From the NCBI GenBank assembly GCA_965233665.1, contig CBDDTG010000063.1, positions 1 through 64,000 on the forward strand: a DNA stretch of 64,000 nt. The letters run 5' to 3'. The position numbers and the translations under genes were made by a program. Positions 50,624 to 59,442 of the stretch are shown one piece after another. The notes below the pieces were generated by a model that saw only the letters and a program-made list of their open reading frames with translations, was not told where the DNA came from and did no database searches. The stretch's first letter is position 1. Every line of letters begins with the position of its first letter. This DNA comes from Bacterioplanes sp965233665. GTDB lineage: Bacteria > Pseudomonadota > Gammaproteobacteria > Pseudomonadales > Oceanobacteraceae.

Positions 50624-52260
50624 AAGCCAGCAGCTCGCTTTAAGCGTAAGTAAGTATTTTTTAGCCGGTCGTAGCGTTCAAAGCGCTCATCCGCATCGCC
50701 AATCGGGCCGATACGTTTAAACATTTTATGGCAGTCTTTTAAATAGCTAACGCGAATTTCTTTTTCTTCCATAAAGCTAATCTTGGCTTGAATCGCGTTA
50801 AGTAACACACTGACACCTGCCTCTTCAAAGTCAGCGGCTTCATCAAAGGCTTCGACGGCCTGCTCGAGCAAGCCTTTTTCATAGCAATCCACGCCTTTGG
50901 CATTGAGTTCAGCGGTGTATTTTCTGACGGTAATTTCGTTAAGTTTACTTTCTAGGCGCTGCCATTCTTCCTGGATGGCATCTTCATCTAATCCTTGCTT
51001 TTGTAGCTTGCGTAATAGCTTTTTGGCTTTAACATGCTGGTCGGTTTCTATATATGCCTCAGTCATTTGCAATTGTTGATCGAGGCTGGGGTCTTCGATG
51101 CGAGCAAGAATTTCCTCGGCATGGTTGGCAGATTTACGAGCCTTTTCTTCTTGGCCTAGTCGGTGAAATGTTTTGCCCTCGACGATGCTGCTGTCGAACA
51201 TTACTCCAGTATTGCCAGCATAATCTTGGCGCAGCTCTTCAACGTAACGCATAACTTTATCTGCACGCAGACGACTATCACGACCGCCTTCGGGTGAAAT
51301 ACGTGACTGCACTGCTTGGGCAAAATGCAAATAGTTATCTGAATTTTTGTAGCAGGAAAAACGCCCGAGGCGCACAGCGGCATCGAAGGCCATTTCAGCG
51401 GTGGCATAGTCTTCGTTGGCAACGGCTATTTGCCCCAGTTCCATTTGCCGCAATACCGCTTTGGGGGAAATATCGACCGCTTTCTGCAGAAACTGTTGCG
51501 CCTCTTGTGGGTGGCCTTGCTCCAACATGATACGGGCCAGCCAGTCATAACACTGCACGTAAAGAGGATGCTTTGATAACGTTTGTTTAAGCAGTGCGAT
51601 GGCACTGTGCGAATCCCCCAAATAATGCATGCATATGGCTTGGCCGAGCCGCGCCCATGACACGGAACGAATATTCAACAAGGCGGAATAAATACGAATA
51701 GCATCTTGATAACGTTCCTGTTGTGTATAGAGGCGGCCCAGAATACGGGTTAGCGGCATCAATAACTTTGGGCGTTTTTTTATAACAGATTCTGCCTCTG
51801 TAACTGCATCGCTAATACGACCGTCATCAATGGCTTGGTTTATTCCCAGCAGGTGTGATTTTATATCAACAATACGCGTCAGCCGCTCGCGCAGCATGTT
51901 CAGGGTAAAAGGCTTGGTTAAGTAGGCGTCTGGGTCGTATTCCAGCGCACCCATCACCATATCGACGGCGTTCTCGCCAGTGACCATGACGAACAAAGAA
52001 GTGGCTTTTAAGCGACGACTGTAGCGAGCCTCTTCGAGGATTTGTTGACCGTCTTTGCCTTTGCCCAAGTTGTAGTCAGACAGCACCATGTCATAGTCGT
52101 ATTCACGCAAGAACTTCATGGCTTCGTTGCCATCTACGGCCGTGTCAATGTGGCCGGCGCCCAAGGTTACCATCATCTTTTTCAATGAGGTGCGCGCCTC
52201 GACCAGATCGTCAATGATAAGGATGCGCTGGGACGCCAGTTCGGTTTCCAGGTTGATCAT
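50620..52260 (-). CDS. Response regulator with TPR repeats
   Basis: A 546-residue protein. The receiver domain (about 11-130) has Asp17/Asp18, phospho-acceptor Asp62 (VLSDYNLG), Thr94 (MVTGEN) and Lys116 (LTKPF). After it come tetratricopeptide-like helices (about 150-530): AIRIYSALLNIRSVSWARLGQA, YVQCYDWLARIMLEQG, AVDISPKAVLRQMELGQIA. There is no DNA-binding or output enzyme domain. Such proteins often act through protein-protein contacts, for example in motility or development. Its partner is the overlapping ATPase. Confidence 0.9.
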   Translation of the reverse strand: MINLETELASQRILIIDDLVEARTSLKKMMVTLGAGHIDTAVDGNEAMKFLREYDYDMVLSDYNLGKGKDGQQILEEARYSRRLKATSLFVMVTGENAVDMVMGALEYDPDAYLTKPFTLNMLRERLTRIVDIKSHLLGINQAIDDGRISDAVTEAESVIKKRPKLLMPLTRILGRLYTQQERYQDAIRIYSALLNIRSVSWARLGQAICMHYLGDSHSAIALLKQTLSKHPLYVQCYDWLARIMLEQGHPQEAQQFLQKAVDISPKAVLRQMELGQIAVANEDYATAEMAFDAAVRLGRFSCYKNSDNYLHFAQAVQSRISPEGGRDSRLRADKVMRYVEELRQDYAGNTGVMFDSSIVEGKTFHRLGQEEKARKSANHAEEILARIEDPSLDQQLQMTEAYIETDQHVKAKKLLRKLQKQGLDEDAIQEEWQRLESKLNEITVRKYTAELNAKGVDCYEKGLLEQAVEAFDEAADFEEAGVSVLLNAIQAKISFMEEKEIRVSYLKDCHKMFKRIGPIGDADERFERYDRLKNTYLRLKRAAGL

Positions 52261-52369
52261 AGTGCCGCCATGTTGAGATTGATTTGAGTCTAGCAGAGCA
52301 GGTCTGCATCGGTGGCTCAGTTTGGGCGGGTGACGTACACTGCCGGCTCTGCTTTACAGGGGTATGTGG

Positions 52370-53263
52370 ATGGGCCATATCATTGTTGCCATTTTGAAGT
52401 TATCAGGGCTGATTCCCTTGCGTTGGGCGCAGCGTTTGGGGGCGGGTATTGGGTATTTGATGTCACGGTTTCGCAATCGCTCACGCGAGGTGGCGCGCTT
52501 GAATCTAGAGCTGGTATACCCGGATTTACCCGATCAAGAGCGGCAACAATTGTGGGCCGAGACGCTGCGTCAGACTGGTATGGTGTCGATGGAAATGGGC
52601 GTGCTTTGGGGAGCCAGCCCAGAAAAGGGCTTGTCGCTGGTACGCAATGTCCACAACCTAGAACATTTGCAGCAAGCTTTAGCAGAGCAAAAAGGGGTGC
52701 TGTTTTGTGTGCCGCATTTGGGCAACTGGGAAGTGCTCAACCATTACATCACCCAGCAGACCGACGTGGTGGCCATGTATCGGCCAGCTAAAGATCCGGT
52801 GCTCGATCGCTGGATGCTGAATAGCCGACAGAAGACGGGAATACGGTTGGTGCCCACCACATCCGCTGGCGTTAAAGAGCTGTTTCGCTCCATTAAACGC
52901 GGTGAGTTTGTCGGCATTTTGCCGGATCAGGAGCCGCGCCCTCGCAGCGGTGTGTTTGCGCCGTTTATGGGCATGCCAGCTCTGACGCCCAAGCTCTGCC
53001 ACGAGTTACTGCAGCGCAGCGATGCCGTGGCTCTGTTTGGTTTTACCCGCCGCTTGCCCAATGGTGAGGGCTTCGATATTCACTTTGTAAAACCTGACGA
53101 CGATATCTATTCCGAAGACGCGGTGACCTCTGCGACGGCGCTTAACAAGGCGATTGAAGCCTGTGTGCAGCATGCGCCAGAACAGTATCAGTGGACTTAC
53201 AAACGCTTTAAGCGCCAACCCGATAACGGCAAGAACCCGTACCGGGTGGCAAAAATTCGCTAA
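52370..53263 (+). CDS. Lauroyl/lysophospholipid acyltransferase (LpxL/HtrB family)
   Basis: A 297-residue inner-membrane protein with an N-terminal anchor (about 1-25) and the LpxL-type HX4E catalytic motif HLGNWE with conserved Asp/Glu pocket residues (ILPDQEPR). It adds a secondary acyl chain to lipid A. The start at 52370 has AGGGG 7 nt upstream; an ATG at 52364 is possible. In Pseudomonas an LpxL-type gene sits in the same place between glyQ and trkA. The start and substrate (lauroyl or other) are inferred. Confidence 0.88.
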   Translation: MGHIIVAILKLSGLIPLRWAQRLGAGIGYLMSRFRNRSREVARLNLELVYPDLPDQERQQLWAETLRQTGMVSMEMGVLWGASPEKGLSLVRNVHNLEHLQQALAEQKGVLFCVPHLGNWEVLNHYITQQTDVVAMYRPAKDPVLDRWMLNSRQKTGIRLVPTTSAGVKELFRSIKRGEFVGILPDQEPRPRSGVFAPFMGMPALTPKLCHELLQRSDAVALFGFTRRLPNGEGFDIHFVKPDDDIYSEDAVTSATALNKAIEACVQHAPEQYQWTYKRFKRQPDNGKNPYRVAKIR

Positions 53264-53877
53264 CGCTGGTTTGGTAACAAGTTAAAGCGCCGGGCCAGCC
53301 AATAGTCGATGCTGGTGTAACGTCCACCGCCGGTGAAGAACAAGCTCAGCAACATGACGAAGTAAGTGGCGGCAAACTCAATGCCATTGTTAAGGATGAC
53401 CACCGAGCCACGCCCGGTGAGCCAGCTGTAGTTGCCGTGCTCACGTAAGATCGATTTGGCCCGCTCTAGGCGCTCGGCGGCTTCTAATACTCGATCGTTG
53501 GCCAGCCAGCTGGATGCGTCGGCAATGGCCAACCAGCCATTGGGCCAGTGCACGGCAAATGCCGCCACCAACATGGTGACCATCAAGGGAATGCTGATCC
53601 AGCGCACTGCCAATCCCAACAGCAGCAGCAGGCCGCCAAAAAACTCGGTGCCGGCCGCTAAGGCGGCCATCAGCTCAGGCGCGGGCAGGCCTAAGCCCCA
53701 GTCAGGATTGCCAAACCAGGCGGCGGTGTCGTCAAAGTGACTGAGTTTGTTCCAACCGGCCTGCAGCATCACCGGGGCCAAATAAAGTCGCAACAGCAAG
53801 GGCGCTAAGCCCTCTGCAATGGACGTTTGTTGTAGCCGTCGGTGGGCCGGCTGATAGAGGCGTAACAATGGGTTCAT
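53260..53877 (-). CDS. DoxX-family membrane protein
   Basis: A 205-residue protein with about four hydrophobic helices. The DoxX motif is LLRLYLAPVMLQAGWNKLSHF, with TEFFGGLLLLLGL further on. A 50-residue loop is inserted between helices 3 and 4, SSWLANDRVLEAAERLERAK. The start at 53877 gives a normal N-terminus. It lies 56 bp downstream of the EGKCG peptide gene, in the position of the doxX gene of HvfA-type RiPP loci. Possible roles are redox or quinone-linked handling of the peptide; unproven. Confidence 0.85.
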   Translation of the reverse strand: MNPLLRLYQPAHRRLQQTSIAEGLAPLLLRLYLAPVMLQAGWNKLSHFDDTAAWFGNPDWGLGLPAPELMAALAAGTEFFGGLLLLLGLAVRWISIPLMVTMLVAAFAVHWPNGWLAIADASSWLANDRVLEAAERLERAKSILREHGNYSWLTGRGSVVILNNGIEFAATYFVMLLSLFFTGGGRYTSIDYWLARRFNLLPNQR

Positions 53878-53903
53878 TCTATGCTCCAGCGTGAAGGGGA
53901 AGA

Positions 53904-53924
53904 CTGGGGGAATCACTCCCCCGG
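53904..53924 (-). other. Hairpin between the EGKCG peptide gene and doxX
   Basis: CTGGGGGA and TCCCCCGG pair around ATCAC, 10 nt past the peptide stop. U-tail absent. It may set the ratio of peptide to DoxX mRNA. Confidence 0.5.
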
Positions 53925-53933
53925 TCGGCGTGA

Positions 53934-54308
53934 TCAGCTATGACCGCCGCATTTGCCTTCGCCGCATTTGCCTTCAGACTCGGCTTTGCCACCGCACTTA
54001 CCTTCGCCGCATTTGCCTTCAGACTCGGCTTTGCCACCGCACTTACCTTCGCCGCATTTGCCTTCAGATTCGGCCTTGCCGCCGCACTTACCTTCGCCAC
54101 ATTTGCCTTCAGACTCGGCTTTGCCGCCGCACTTGCCTTCGCCACATTTACCTTCAGCATGCTTATCGGCCAGTTGATAGCCTTGGCTCAGCGTTTGTGA
54201 CGCAAAAGGATTATCAGCGGGCGCTGTGGCTGCTTGGCTGGCGGCCGCGGCGCTCAGTAAAAAGGCTGCGGTTAAAGAGGCAGAAACGGGCTTGAATGAC
54301 TTTTTCAT
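53934..54308 (-). CDS. Secreted EGKCG-repeat peptide, HvfA/bufferin-like RiPP precursor
   Basis: A 124-residue protein with a signal peptide (SLTAAFLLSAAAASQA, cleaved near residue 26). The C-terminal region from residue 52 is four near-perfect 15-residue units EGKCGEGKCGGKAES, then EGKCGEGKCGGHS. It has ten EGKCG motifs and ten Cys, all in this array. EGKC(G) is the core motif of HvfA and bufferin-type precursors, in which MNIO enzymes convert Cys to oxazolone or thiooxazole groups, with roles in copper handling. The array and the adjacent sigma factor and DoxX match such loci; the modifying enzymes are absent nearby. Secretion and copper binding are inferred. Confidence 0.85.
   Translation of the reverse strand: MKKSFKPVSASLTAAFLLSAAAASQAATAPADNPFASQTLSQGYQLADKHAEGKCGEGKCGGKAESEGKCGEGKCGGKAESEGKCGEGKCGGKAESEGKCGEGKCGGKAESEGKCGEGKCGGHS
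53946..54155 (-). repeat. 45-bp coding tandem repeat, EGKCG array
   Basis: Four units of 45 bp plus a partial unit, identical or nearly so at DNA level, encoding the ten EGKCG motifs. Similarity between units indicates recent expansion. Confidence 0.93.
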
Positions 54309-54381
54309 AAGGCTTTCTCATGTTGATTAAAACGGGTTGAGCTAGGGCTCACATACACAGTTAAGCCTGCGTACCGCCTTT

Positions 54382-54407
54382 GTCGTCAAAGGCTCGCGTT
54401 CATTACA
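54382..54407 (-). promoter_or_regulatory. Candidate ECF sigma promoter of the EGKCG peptide gene
   Basis: On the minus strand TGTAAT (54407-54402), 16 nt, then CGAC (54385-54382), 74-100 nt before the ATG at 54308. TGTAA-type -35 and CGTC/CGAC-type -10 boxes with a 16-17 nt spacer are usual for ECF sigma factors. This suggests that the sigma factor two genes upstream reads it. Confidence 0.5.
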
Positions 54408-54471
54408 ACAGCTAAGCAAAAAAAATCAGCCGGCGGAGGAAACGCGCACTGGTTCACATATCGGTGCGCGA

Positions 54472-54660
54472 TTAGTCTTTTTGATCAGGGCGATCGCGGT
54501 ATTGACGGGTAAGGTCGCGCAGTGTGCCCACTTGGCGGCCAAACTGACGGCAGGCACTGCAGATAGTGGTGTGCATTTTAAGCGCCATTTTTTCACGCAT
54601 GGATAACGGCCGCTCCATGGCGTCCGACTGCAGGCGAGTGGCTTGTTCACAGTTCAGCAT
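54472..54660 (-). CDS. Small zf-HC2 anti-sigma factor
   Basis: A 62-residue protein with Cys4 and the His-x3-Cys-x2-Cys site HTTICSAC, the zinc-binding form of anti-sigma ZAS domains. It has no membrane segment, so it would act in the cytoplasm by holding the sigma factor. Its start overlaps the sigma gene by 14 bp. A T-rich minus-strand tract follows its stop before the EGKCG gene. Confidence 0.85.
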   Translation of the reverse strand: MLNCEQATRLQSDAMERPLSMREKMALKMHTTICSACRQFGRQVGTLRDLTRQYRDRPDQKD

Positions 54661-55237
54661 GATGCTCTCCTTCGAACCAATTGCTGCTTAGGCATTCGCG
54701 CAGCCGCAGCCGCGCCCGGTGCAGCTGCACATGGAGGTTGCTGGTGGACAGTGCCAGATTGTGGCAAATTTCTGCACTGCTGAGCTCCAGCATTTCACGC
54801 ATCATAAAAACGCGCCCCTGATCAGCGGGTAGGTGGTTTAAGCAATGGTCAAACACCTGCCAAAAATCTTCGCTAAGCGCTTGTTGGTCGGTGCCTGTCC
54901 AGGCGCTTGGTTTGCGCTCGCTGTGCCAGTGTCCGCGCTGATCAAACCATGAGTCGTCGCCATCCCCACATTCATTACACTCATCGTACGAATCGCTTTC
55001 CAAATTGCGGTAGCGCTTGCGCAACAGGTCGGCGATTTTGTTGCGCAAGATGGTGAAAATCCAGGTTTTTAGTGCCGCTTGGTGGGCAAAACGCTCGGCA
55101 TTTTTGAAAGCTCCGGTCAGCGCCTCCTGCACCGCATCCTCAGCTTCTTGCTCATGATTCAGCTGTGAGCGAGCGAAGGCCAGCATTTGAGTGCGCACTT
55201 GGGTTACAAAAGTGGGATCGTGCAGGGAATCGGTCAT
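54647..55237 (-). CDS. ECF-type RNA polymerase sigma factor
   Basis: A 196-residue sigma-70 family factor. Region 2 (about 10-85) has EDAVQEALTGAFKNAERFAHQAALKTWIFTILRNKIADLLRK; region 4 (about 120-180) has HLPADQGRVFMMREMLELSSAEICHNLALSTSNLHVQLHRAR. A Cys/Asp-rich insert DECNECGDGDD lies between them. The start at 55237 is 3 nt after the trkH stop, so the gene may be read from the trk operon as well as its own promoter. Paired with the overlapping zf-HC2 gene. Confidence 0.92.
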   Translation of the reverse strand: MTDSLHDPTFVTQVRTQMLAFARSQLNHEQEAEDAVQEALTGAFKNAERFAHQAALKTWIFTILRNKIADLLRKRYRNLESDSYDECNECGDGDDSWFDQRGHWHSERKPSAWTGTDQQALSEDFWQVFDHCLNHLPADQGRVFMMREMLELSSAEICHNLALSTSNLHVQLHRARLRLRECLSSNWFEGEHHAEL

Positions 55238-55240
55238 AAG

Positions 55241-56695
55241 CTAGCTCCGCCAGAAAGCCGGGCTGATCAGCACCAGTAAGGTGAAAATCTCCAGCCGCCC
55301 CAACAGCATAGTCAGCGATAAAATCCATTTTGCGGTATCTGTGATATCCCCATAATGCGCTGCCACATCGCCCAGCCCTGGGCCAAGGTTGTTCAAGCAA
55401 GCACCGACGGCTGAAAAGGCGGTGACGTGATCGAGGCCGGTGGCCAGCAGTGCCAGCATCATCACCATGTAGGTAATGACATAGAGGGCAAAGAAGCCCC
55501 ACACGGCTTCCAGCACGCGCTCATTAACGGCAGTAGGCCCAAGCTTGACGGGAATAATGGCGTTGGGGTGCACCAGACGGCGAATTTCACGCACGCCTTG
55601 CTTGTGAATCAGCAATACACGAATGGCTTTCATGCCGCCGCCAGTGGAGCCTGCGCAGCCGCCGATAAAGGCCATCATAAACAGCAATACCGGCAGGAAA
55701 ATAGGCCATACGGAGAAGTCTGCGGTGCCAAAGCCGGTGGTCGTCGCCACCGAAACCACTTCAAAAATGCCATAGCGCACGGACTCAGCCCAGCCGTAGG
55801 TTTCGGTCAGGTACAGTGCCGGCACGGTTAACAAAATGCCGCCGGCAATGATAAAGAAGAAGAACTTCAGTTCAGAGTCGCGGGCATAGTGCAGTAAGGC
55901 TTGGGTTTTGTTGTGCCAGGCAAAAAAGTGCAGACCAAAATTGAGGGCTGAGATCAGCATAAAGACCACCGCAATCATTTCGATGGCGGCACTGTCGAAA
56001 TGGCCAATGCTGGCGTCGTAGGTGGAGAAACCACCGATGGCGACGGTGGCGAAGCTGTGGGCAACGGCATCAAACACATCCATGCCGGCCAGCCAATAAG
56101 CCAGTGCACAGGAAATGGTCAACATCAGATAGATATTCCACAAGGCTTTGGCCGTTTCGGCAATGCGCGGCGTCAGCTTGGAATCTTTGATCGGGCCTGG
56201 CGTTTCAGCCCGAAACAGCTGCATGCCGCCAATGCCCAGCATCGGCAAAATGGCGACGGCCAACACAATGATGCCCATGCCACCCAGCCATTGCAGTTGC
56301 TGGCGGTACCACAAAATAGACTTAGGCAAATGGTCGATGCCGGTGATGACAGTGGCACCCGTGGTGGTCCAGCCCGATAACGACTCAAAGAAGGCATCGG
56401 TAAAGCTGAGGTTCGGGTTGTCCGCCAGCATAAATGGGAACGAGCCCGTCAGTGACAGCACCAGCCAGAACAACACGGTAATCACAAAGCCATCGCGGGT
56501 GCGCAGTTCATGGCGCACGCTGCGCACTGGTAGCCAACTTAGAAAACCGATGCCAAAAATCAGCAGCAATGCCATAGCAAAGGCTTGCGTCGCTTGATCC
56601 TGATACCACATGGACACCAGCATGGGCGGCACCATGGTCAAACTAAATAGCATCAGCAAAATGCCCAGCACCCGGGCGATCACGGTAAAGTGCAT
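55241..56695 (-). CDS. trkH: Trk potassium transporter membrane subunit TrkH
   Basis: A 484-residue K+ channel-type transporter. Four pore loops with the selectivity motifs appear, for example TTTGFGTADFS and the TTGATVITGIDHLPKS region, plus GCAGSTGGGMKAIRVL near residue 315. It works with TrkA, which is encoded 9 nt upstream in the same direction. It is placed here although Pseudomonas keeps only trkA at this site. Confidence 0.94.
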   Translation of the reverse strand: MHFTVIARVLGILLMLFSLTMVPPMLVSMWYQDQATQAFAMALLLIFGIGFLSWLPVRSVRHELRTRDGFVITVLFWLVLSLTGSFPFMLADNPNLSFTDAFFESLSGWTTTGATVITGIDHLPKSILWYRQQLQWLGGMGIIVLAVAILPMLGIGGMQLFRAETPGPIKDSKLTPRIAETAKALWNIYLMLTISCALAYWLAGMDVFDAVAHSFATVAIGGFSTYDASIGHFDSAAIEMIAVVFMLISALNFGLHFFAWHNKTQALLHYARDSELKFFFFIIAGGILLTVPALYLTETYGWAESVRYGIFEVVSVATTTGFGTADFSVWPIFLPVLLFMMAFIGGCAGSTGGGMKAIRVLLIHKQGVREIRRLVHPNAIIPVKLGPTAVNERVLEAVWGFFALYVITYMVMMLALLATGLDHVTAFSAVGACLNNLGPGLGDVAAHYGDITDTAKWILSLTMLLGRLEIFTLLVLISPAFWRS

Positions 56696-56704
56696 AGTTA
56701 CGCT

Positions 56705-58081
56705 CTAGAAGAATCCGAGGCCCACTTGGAAGGTGCGTTCAACATCGGGAATATGGCGCTTATCGACCACAAACAAGATCACATGATCTTCAGACTGAAT
56801 CACCACATCCGACGTCGCCATGATGACCTCATCACCGCGCACCACGGCACCAATGGTGGTGCCAGGCGGTAGGGTAATCTCGCTGATGGTGCGGCCGACC
56901 ACTTTGGAAGTACGACTGTCGCCGTGGGCGATTGCCTCAATGGCTTCTGCCGCGCCGCGCCGCAGAGAGTGCACATTGGCCACATCACCGCGACGAACAT
57001 GGGTCAGTAGACTGCCAATGGTGGCTTGTTGCGGCGAAATCGCGACGTCGATCATGCCGCCTTGCACCAGATCGACGTAGGCAGCTTTGTTGATCAGCGT
57101 CATCACTTTGCGCGCTCCTAAGCGCTTGGCCAGCAGGGACGACATGATGTTGACCTCGTCGTCGTTGGTGAGGGCGCAGAACACATCGGTGTTTTCGATG
57201 TTTTCTTCTTCCATCAACGCTTTGTCGGTGGCACTGCCAAACAGCACCACGGTGTTTTTCAGGTTCTCGCTCAGAAATTGGGCGCGGCTGCGTGAATGCT
57301 CGATGAGCTTAAGGCGGTAATCTTTTTCTAAGGCGCGTGACAGGCGGTAACCAATGTTGCCGCCGCCGGCGATGATGATGCGTTTGTAGGAATCCTCGGC
57401 CCGGCGTAGCTCGCCCATGACTGCGCGAATATTGGCTTTGGCGGCGACAAAGAACACTTCGTCGTCGGCCTCAATGACCGTGCTACCGACGGGTTCAATG
57501 GCCTGACCGCGACGGAAAATGGCGGCCACACGGGCATCGATATTGGGCAAGTGCTCTTTCAGCGTTTGAATTTGCTGGCCTACCAAGGGGCCGCCATAAA
57601 ACGCCTTCACCGCCACCAGCTGCACACGGCCACCGGCAAAATCCAGCACCTGCAGCGAACCTGGGTACTGCAGCAAGCGGCTGATGTAGTCGGTGACGAC
57701 TTTTTCCGGCGAAATCAGTACATCAATGGGGAAGCCCGCCTCGCTAAACAGCACGCTTTGCTGCTTGGTATAGGCATTAGAGCGAATACGGCTGAGCTTT
57801 TTCGGCGTGCGAAATAGGGTGAAAGCGACCTGGCAGGCGACCATGTTGATTTCGTCGGAGTTAGTGACGGCAATCAACAGGTCAGCGTCGTCGGCCTCGG
57901 CTTCTTCCAATGTTTTCGGATGGGATGCATTACCGACGACGGTTTTGATGTCGATACGGTCTTGCAGCTCGCGCAGGCGCTCCTGGCTGGTATCGACAAC
58001 GGTAATATCATTCTGCTCGTTGGCGAGGTTCTCTGCCAAAGTGCCGCCTACCTGGCCGGCACCGAGAATCACGATTTTCAT
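56705..58081 (-). CDS. trkA: Trk potassium regulator TrkA
   Basis: A 458-residue cytoplasmic regulator with two RCK (KTN plus TrkA-C) units. The first dinucleotide motif is MKIVILGAGQVGGTLAENLA, the second IIAGGGNIGYRLSRALEKD. It binds NAD(H)/ATP and gates TrkH. Same length as E. coli TrkA. Follows rsmB by 38 nt, as in Pseudomonas. Confidence 0.97.
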   Translation of the reverse strand: MKIVILGAGQVGGTLAENLANEQNDITVVDTSQERLRELQDRIDIKTVVGNASHPKTLEEAEADDADLLIAVTNSDEINMVACQVAFTLFRTPKKLSRIRSNAYTKQQSVLFSEAGFPIDVLISPEKVVTDYISRLLQYPGSLQVLDFAGGRVQLVAVKAFYGGPLVGQQIQTLKEHLPNIDARVAAIFRRGQAIEPVGSTVIEADDEVFFVAAKANIRAVMGELRRAEDSYKRIIIAGGGNIGYRLSRALEKDYRLKLIEHSRSRAQFLSENLKNTVVLFGSATDKALMEEENIENTDVFCALTNDDEVNIMSSLLAKRLGARKVMTLINKAAYVDLVQGGMIDVAISPQQATIGSLLTHVRRGDVANVHSLRRGAAEAIEAIAHGDSRTSKVVGRTISEITLPPGTTIGAVVRGDEVIMATSDVVIQSEDHVILFVVDKRHIPDVERTFQVGLGFF

Positions 58082-58119
58082 GGACGACCTCTGTCATTGC
58101 TCCGGGATCACCGGTTTGG

Positions 58120-59442
58120 CTAGTCCGCCTTGTGCAGCAGCGCGTAGAAGAAGCCGTCGTGGCCGTTCTGTTGCGGTAGCAGCTGGCGACCGGCATTACA
58201 GGCATTTCCCCAGGCTTTGTCCAGTTTTTGTAGCTGCGCATCGGCGTTTTCTGCCACAAAGCGCTCAATCTGGTCGTTGTTTTCCTGTGGCAATACCGAG
58301 CAGGTGGCATACAGCAGCCGGCCACCAGGACGCAGTGCTTGCCATGCCAGAGCGAGCAACTGCGCTTGGGTGTTTGCCAGGGCGGCAATGTCTTCGCGTC
58401 GGCGCAGCAGCTTGATGTCTGGGTGACGACGAATCACGCCGGTGGCTGAGCAGGGCACATCCAATAAAATGGCATCGTAATGCTGGCTTGGCCAGCTCTC
58501 TGCCTCAAGCATGTCAGCGCATTGCAGTTCGGCCTCTAGCTGTAACCGCTGCAGATTGTCACTGACTCGCTGCAGGCGATGCTCATCAATATCGGCGGCA
58601 GTAACGCGGGCGTCGGCCATTTCTAACAGGTGACAGGTTTTACCACCGGGGGCGGCACAAGCATCCAGAATGCGTTCGCCGTTTTGTGGCTGGAGCAACT
58701 GTGCTGCCAGTTGGGCGGCTTCATCCTGCACACTCACATGACCGTCAGCAAAGCCTGGCAAAGCCGTTACGTCCTGGCTGTGGGCCAAATAAATACCGAC
58801 ATCGCTGTAGGGCGCGGGTGCAGCATCGATACCGGCTTGCTGCAGTTGCTGCAAATACTCATCACGGCCGACCTGGCGAGCATTGACGCGCAAGCACAAG
58901 GGCGGTTTGTCGTTGTTGCCCTGTAAAATCGCGTCGACTTGCTCGGGCCAAACCTTGGTGAGCATTTTGACCAGCCACTTAGGGTGACTGGTGGCCGTCA
59001 CCGGGTTGTCGTCTAACGGCGGCGTGAGGTTTTCATACTCACGGCCAAAACGACGCAAACAAGCGTTGATCACGGCTTTGCCGTAACTCTTGCCCAACTC
59101 ATCGCAGACGCCCACCGTGGCATGCACGGCCGCATGAGGGGCCTTGCCTTGCACGTGCAATTGGTACAAGCCAATGATCAGCAGCGCGTGTAAATCTTGG
59201 TCGCTGTCGTCAAAGGGGGTTTTTAACAGCATCTTGGCGAGGGCGTTGAGACGCTGAAAATAGCGACAACTGCCCAGGGTTAAGTCGCGTAAAAAGCCAC
59301 GATCGGTTTCGTCAACGCGTTGCTCCAAGCCAGGCAAAGCTTGGTTTAAAGATTGCCCTTGCATCACCAGGGACAGCGCCCGAGTGGCAGCGGCACGGGC
59401 GGAAAGCGGCGCACGTGCGGCGCCGTAAAGAGATGAGGTCAC
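58120..59442 (-). CDS. rsmB: 16S rRNA m5C967 methyltransferase RsmB
   Basis: A 440-residue enzyme. The N-terminal NusB-like domain (about 10-145) is followed by a SAM-dependent methyltransferase. DACAAPGGKTCHLLEMA binds SAM, and LLDVPCSATGVIRRHPDIK and the Cys in YATCSVLPQEN are the two catalytic Cys motifs. It overlaps fmt by 4 nt. Confidence 0.96.
   Translation of the reverse strand: MTSSLYGAARAPLSARAAATRALSLVMQGQSLNQALPGLEQRVDETDRGFLRDLTLGSCRYFQRLNALAKMLLKTPFDDSDQDLHALLIIGLYQLHVQGKAPHAAVHATVGVCDELGKSYGKAVINACLRRFGREYENLTPPLDDNPVTATSHPKWLVKMLTKVWPEQVDAILQGNNDKPPLCLRVNARQVGRDEYLQQLQQAGIDAAPAPYSDVGIYLAHSQDVTALPGFADGHVSVQDEAAQLAAQLLQPQNGERILDACAAPGGKTCHLLEMADARVTAADIDEHRLQRVSDNLQRLQLEAELQCADMLEAESWPSQHYDAILLDVPCSATGVIRRHPDIKLLRRREDIAALANTQAQLLALAWQALRPGGRLLYATCSVLPQENNDQIERFVAENADAQLQKLDKAWGNACNAGRQLLPQQNGHDGFFYALLHKAD

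Noticed and set aside
53946..54155. Regular 45-bp repeats resembling a CRISPR array
   Set aside because: They are in frame within a secreted peptide gene, have no unique spacers and no cas genes nearby.
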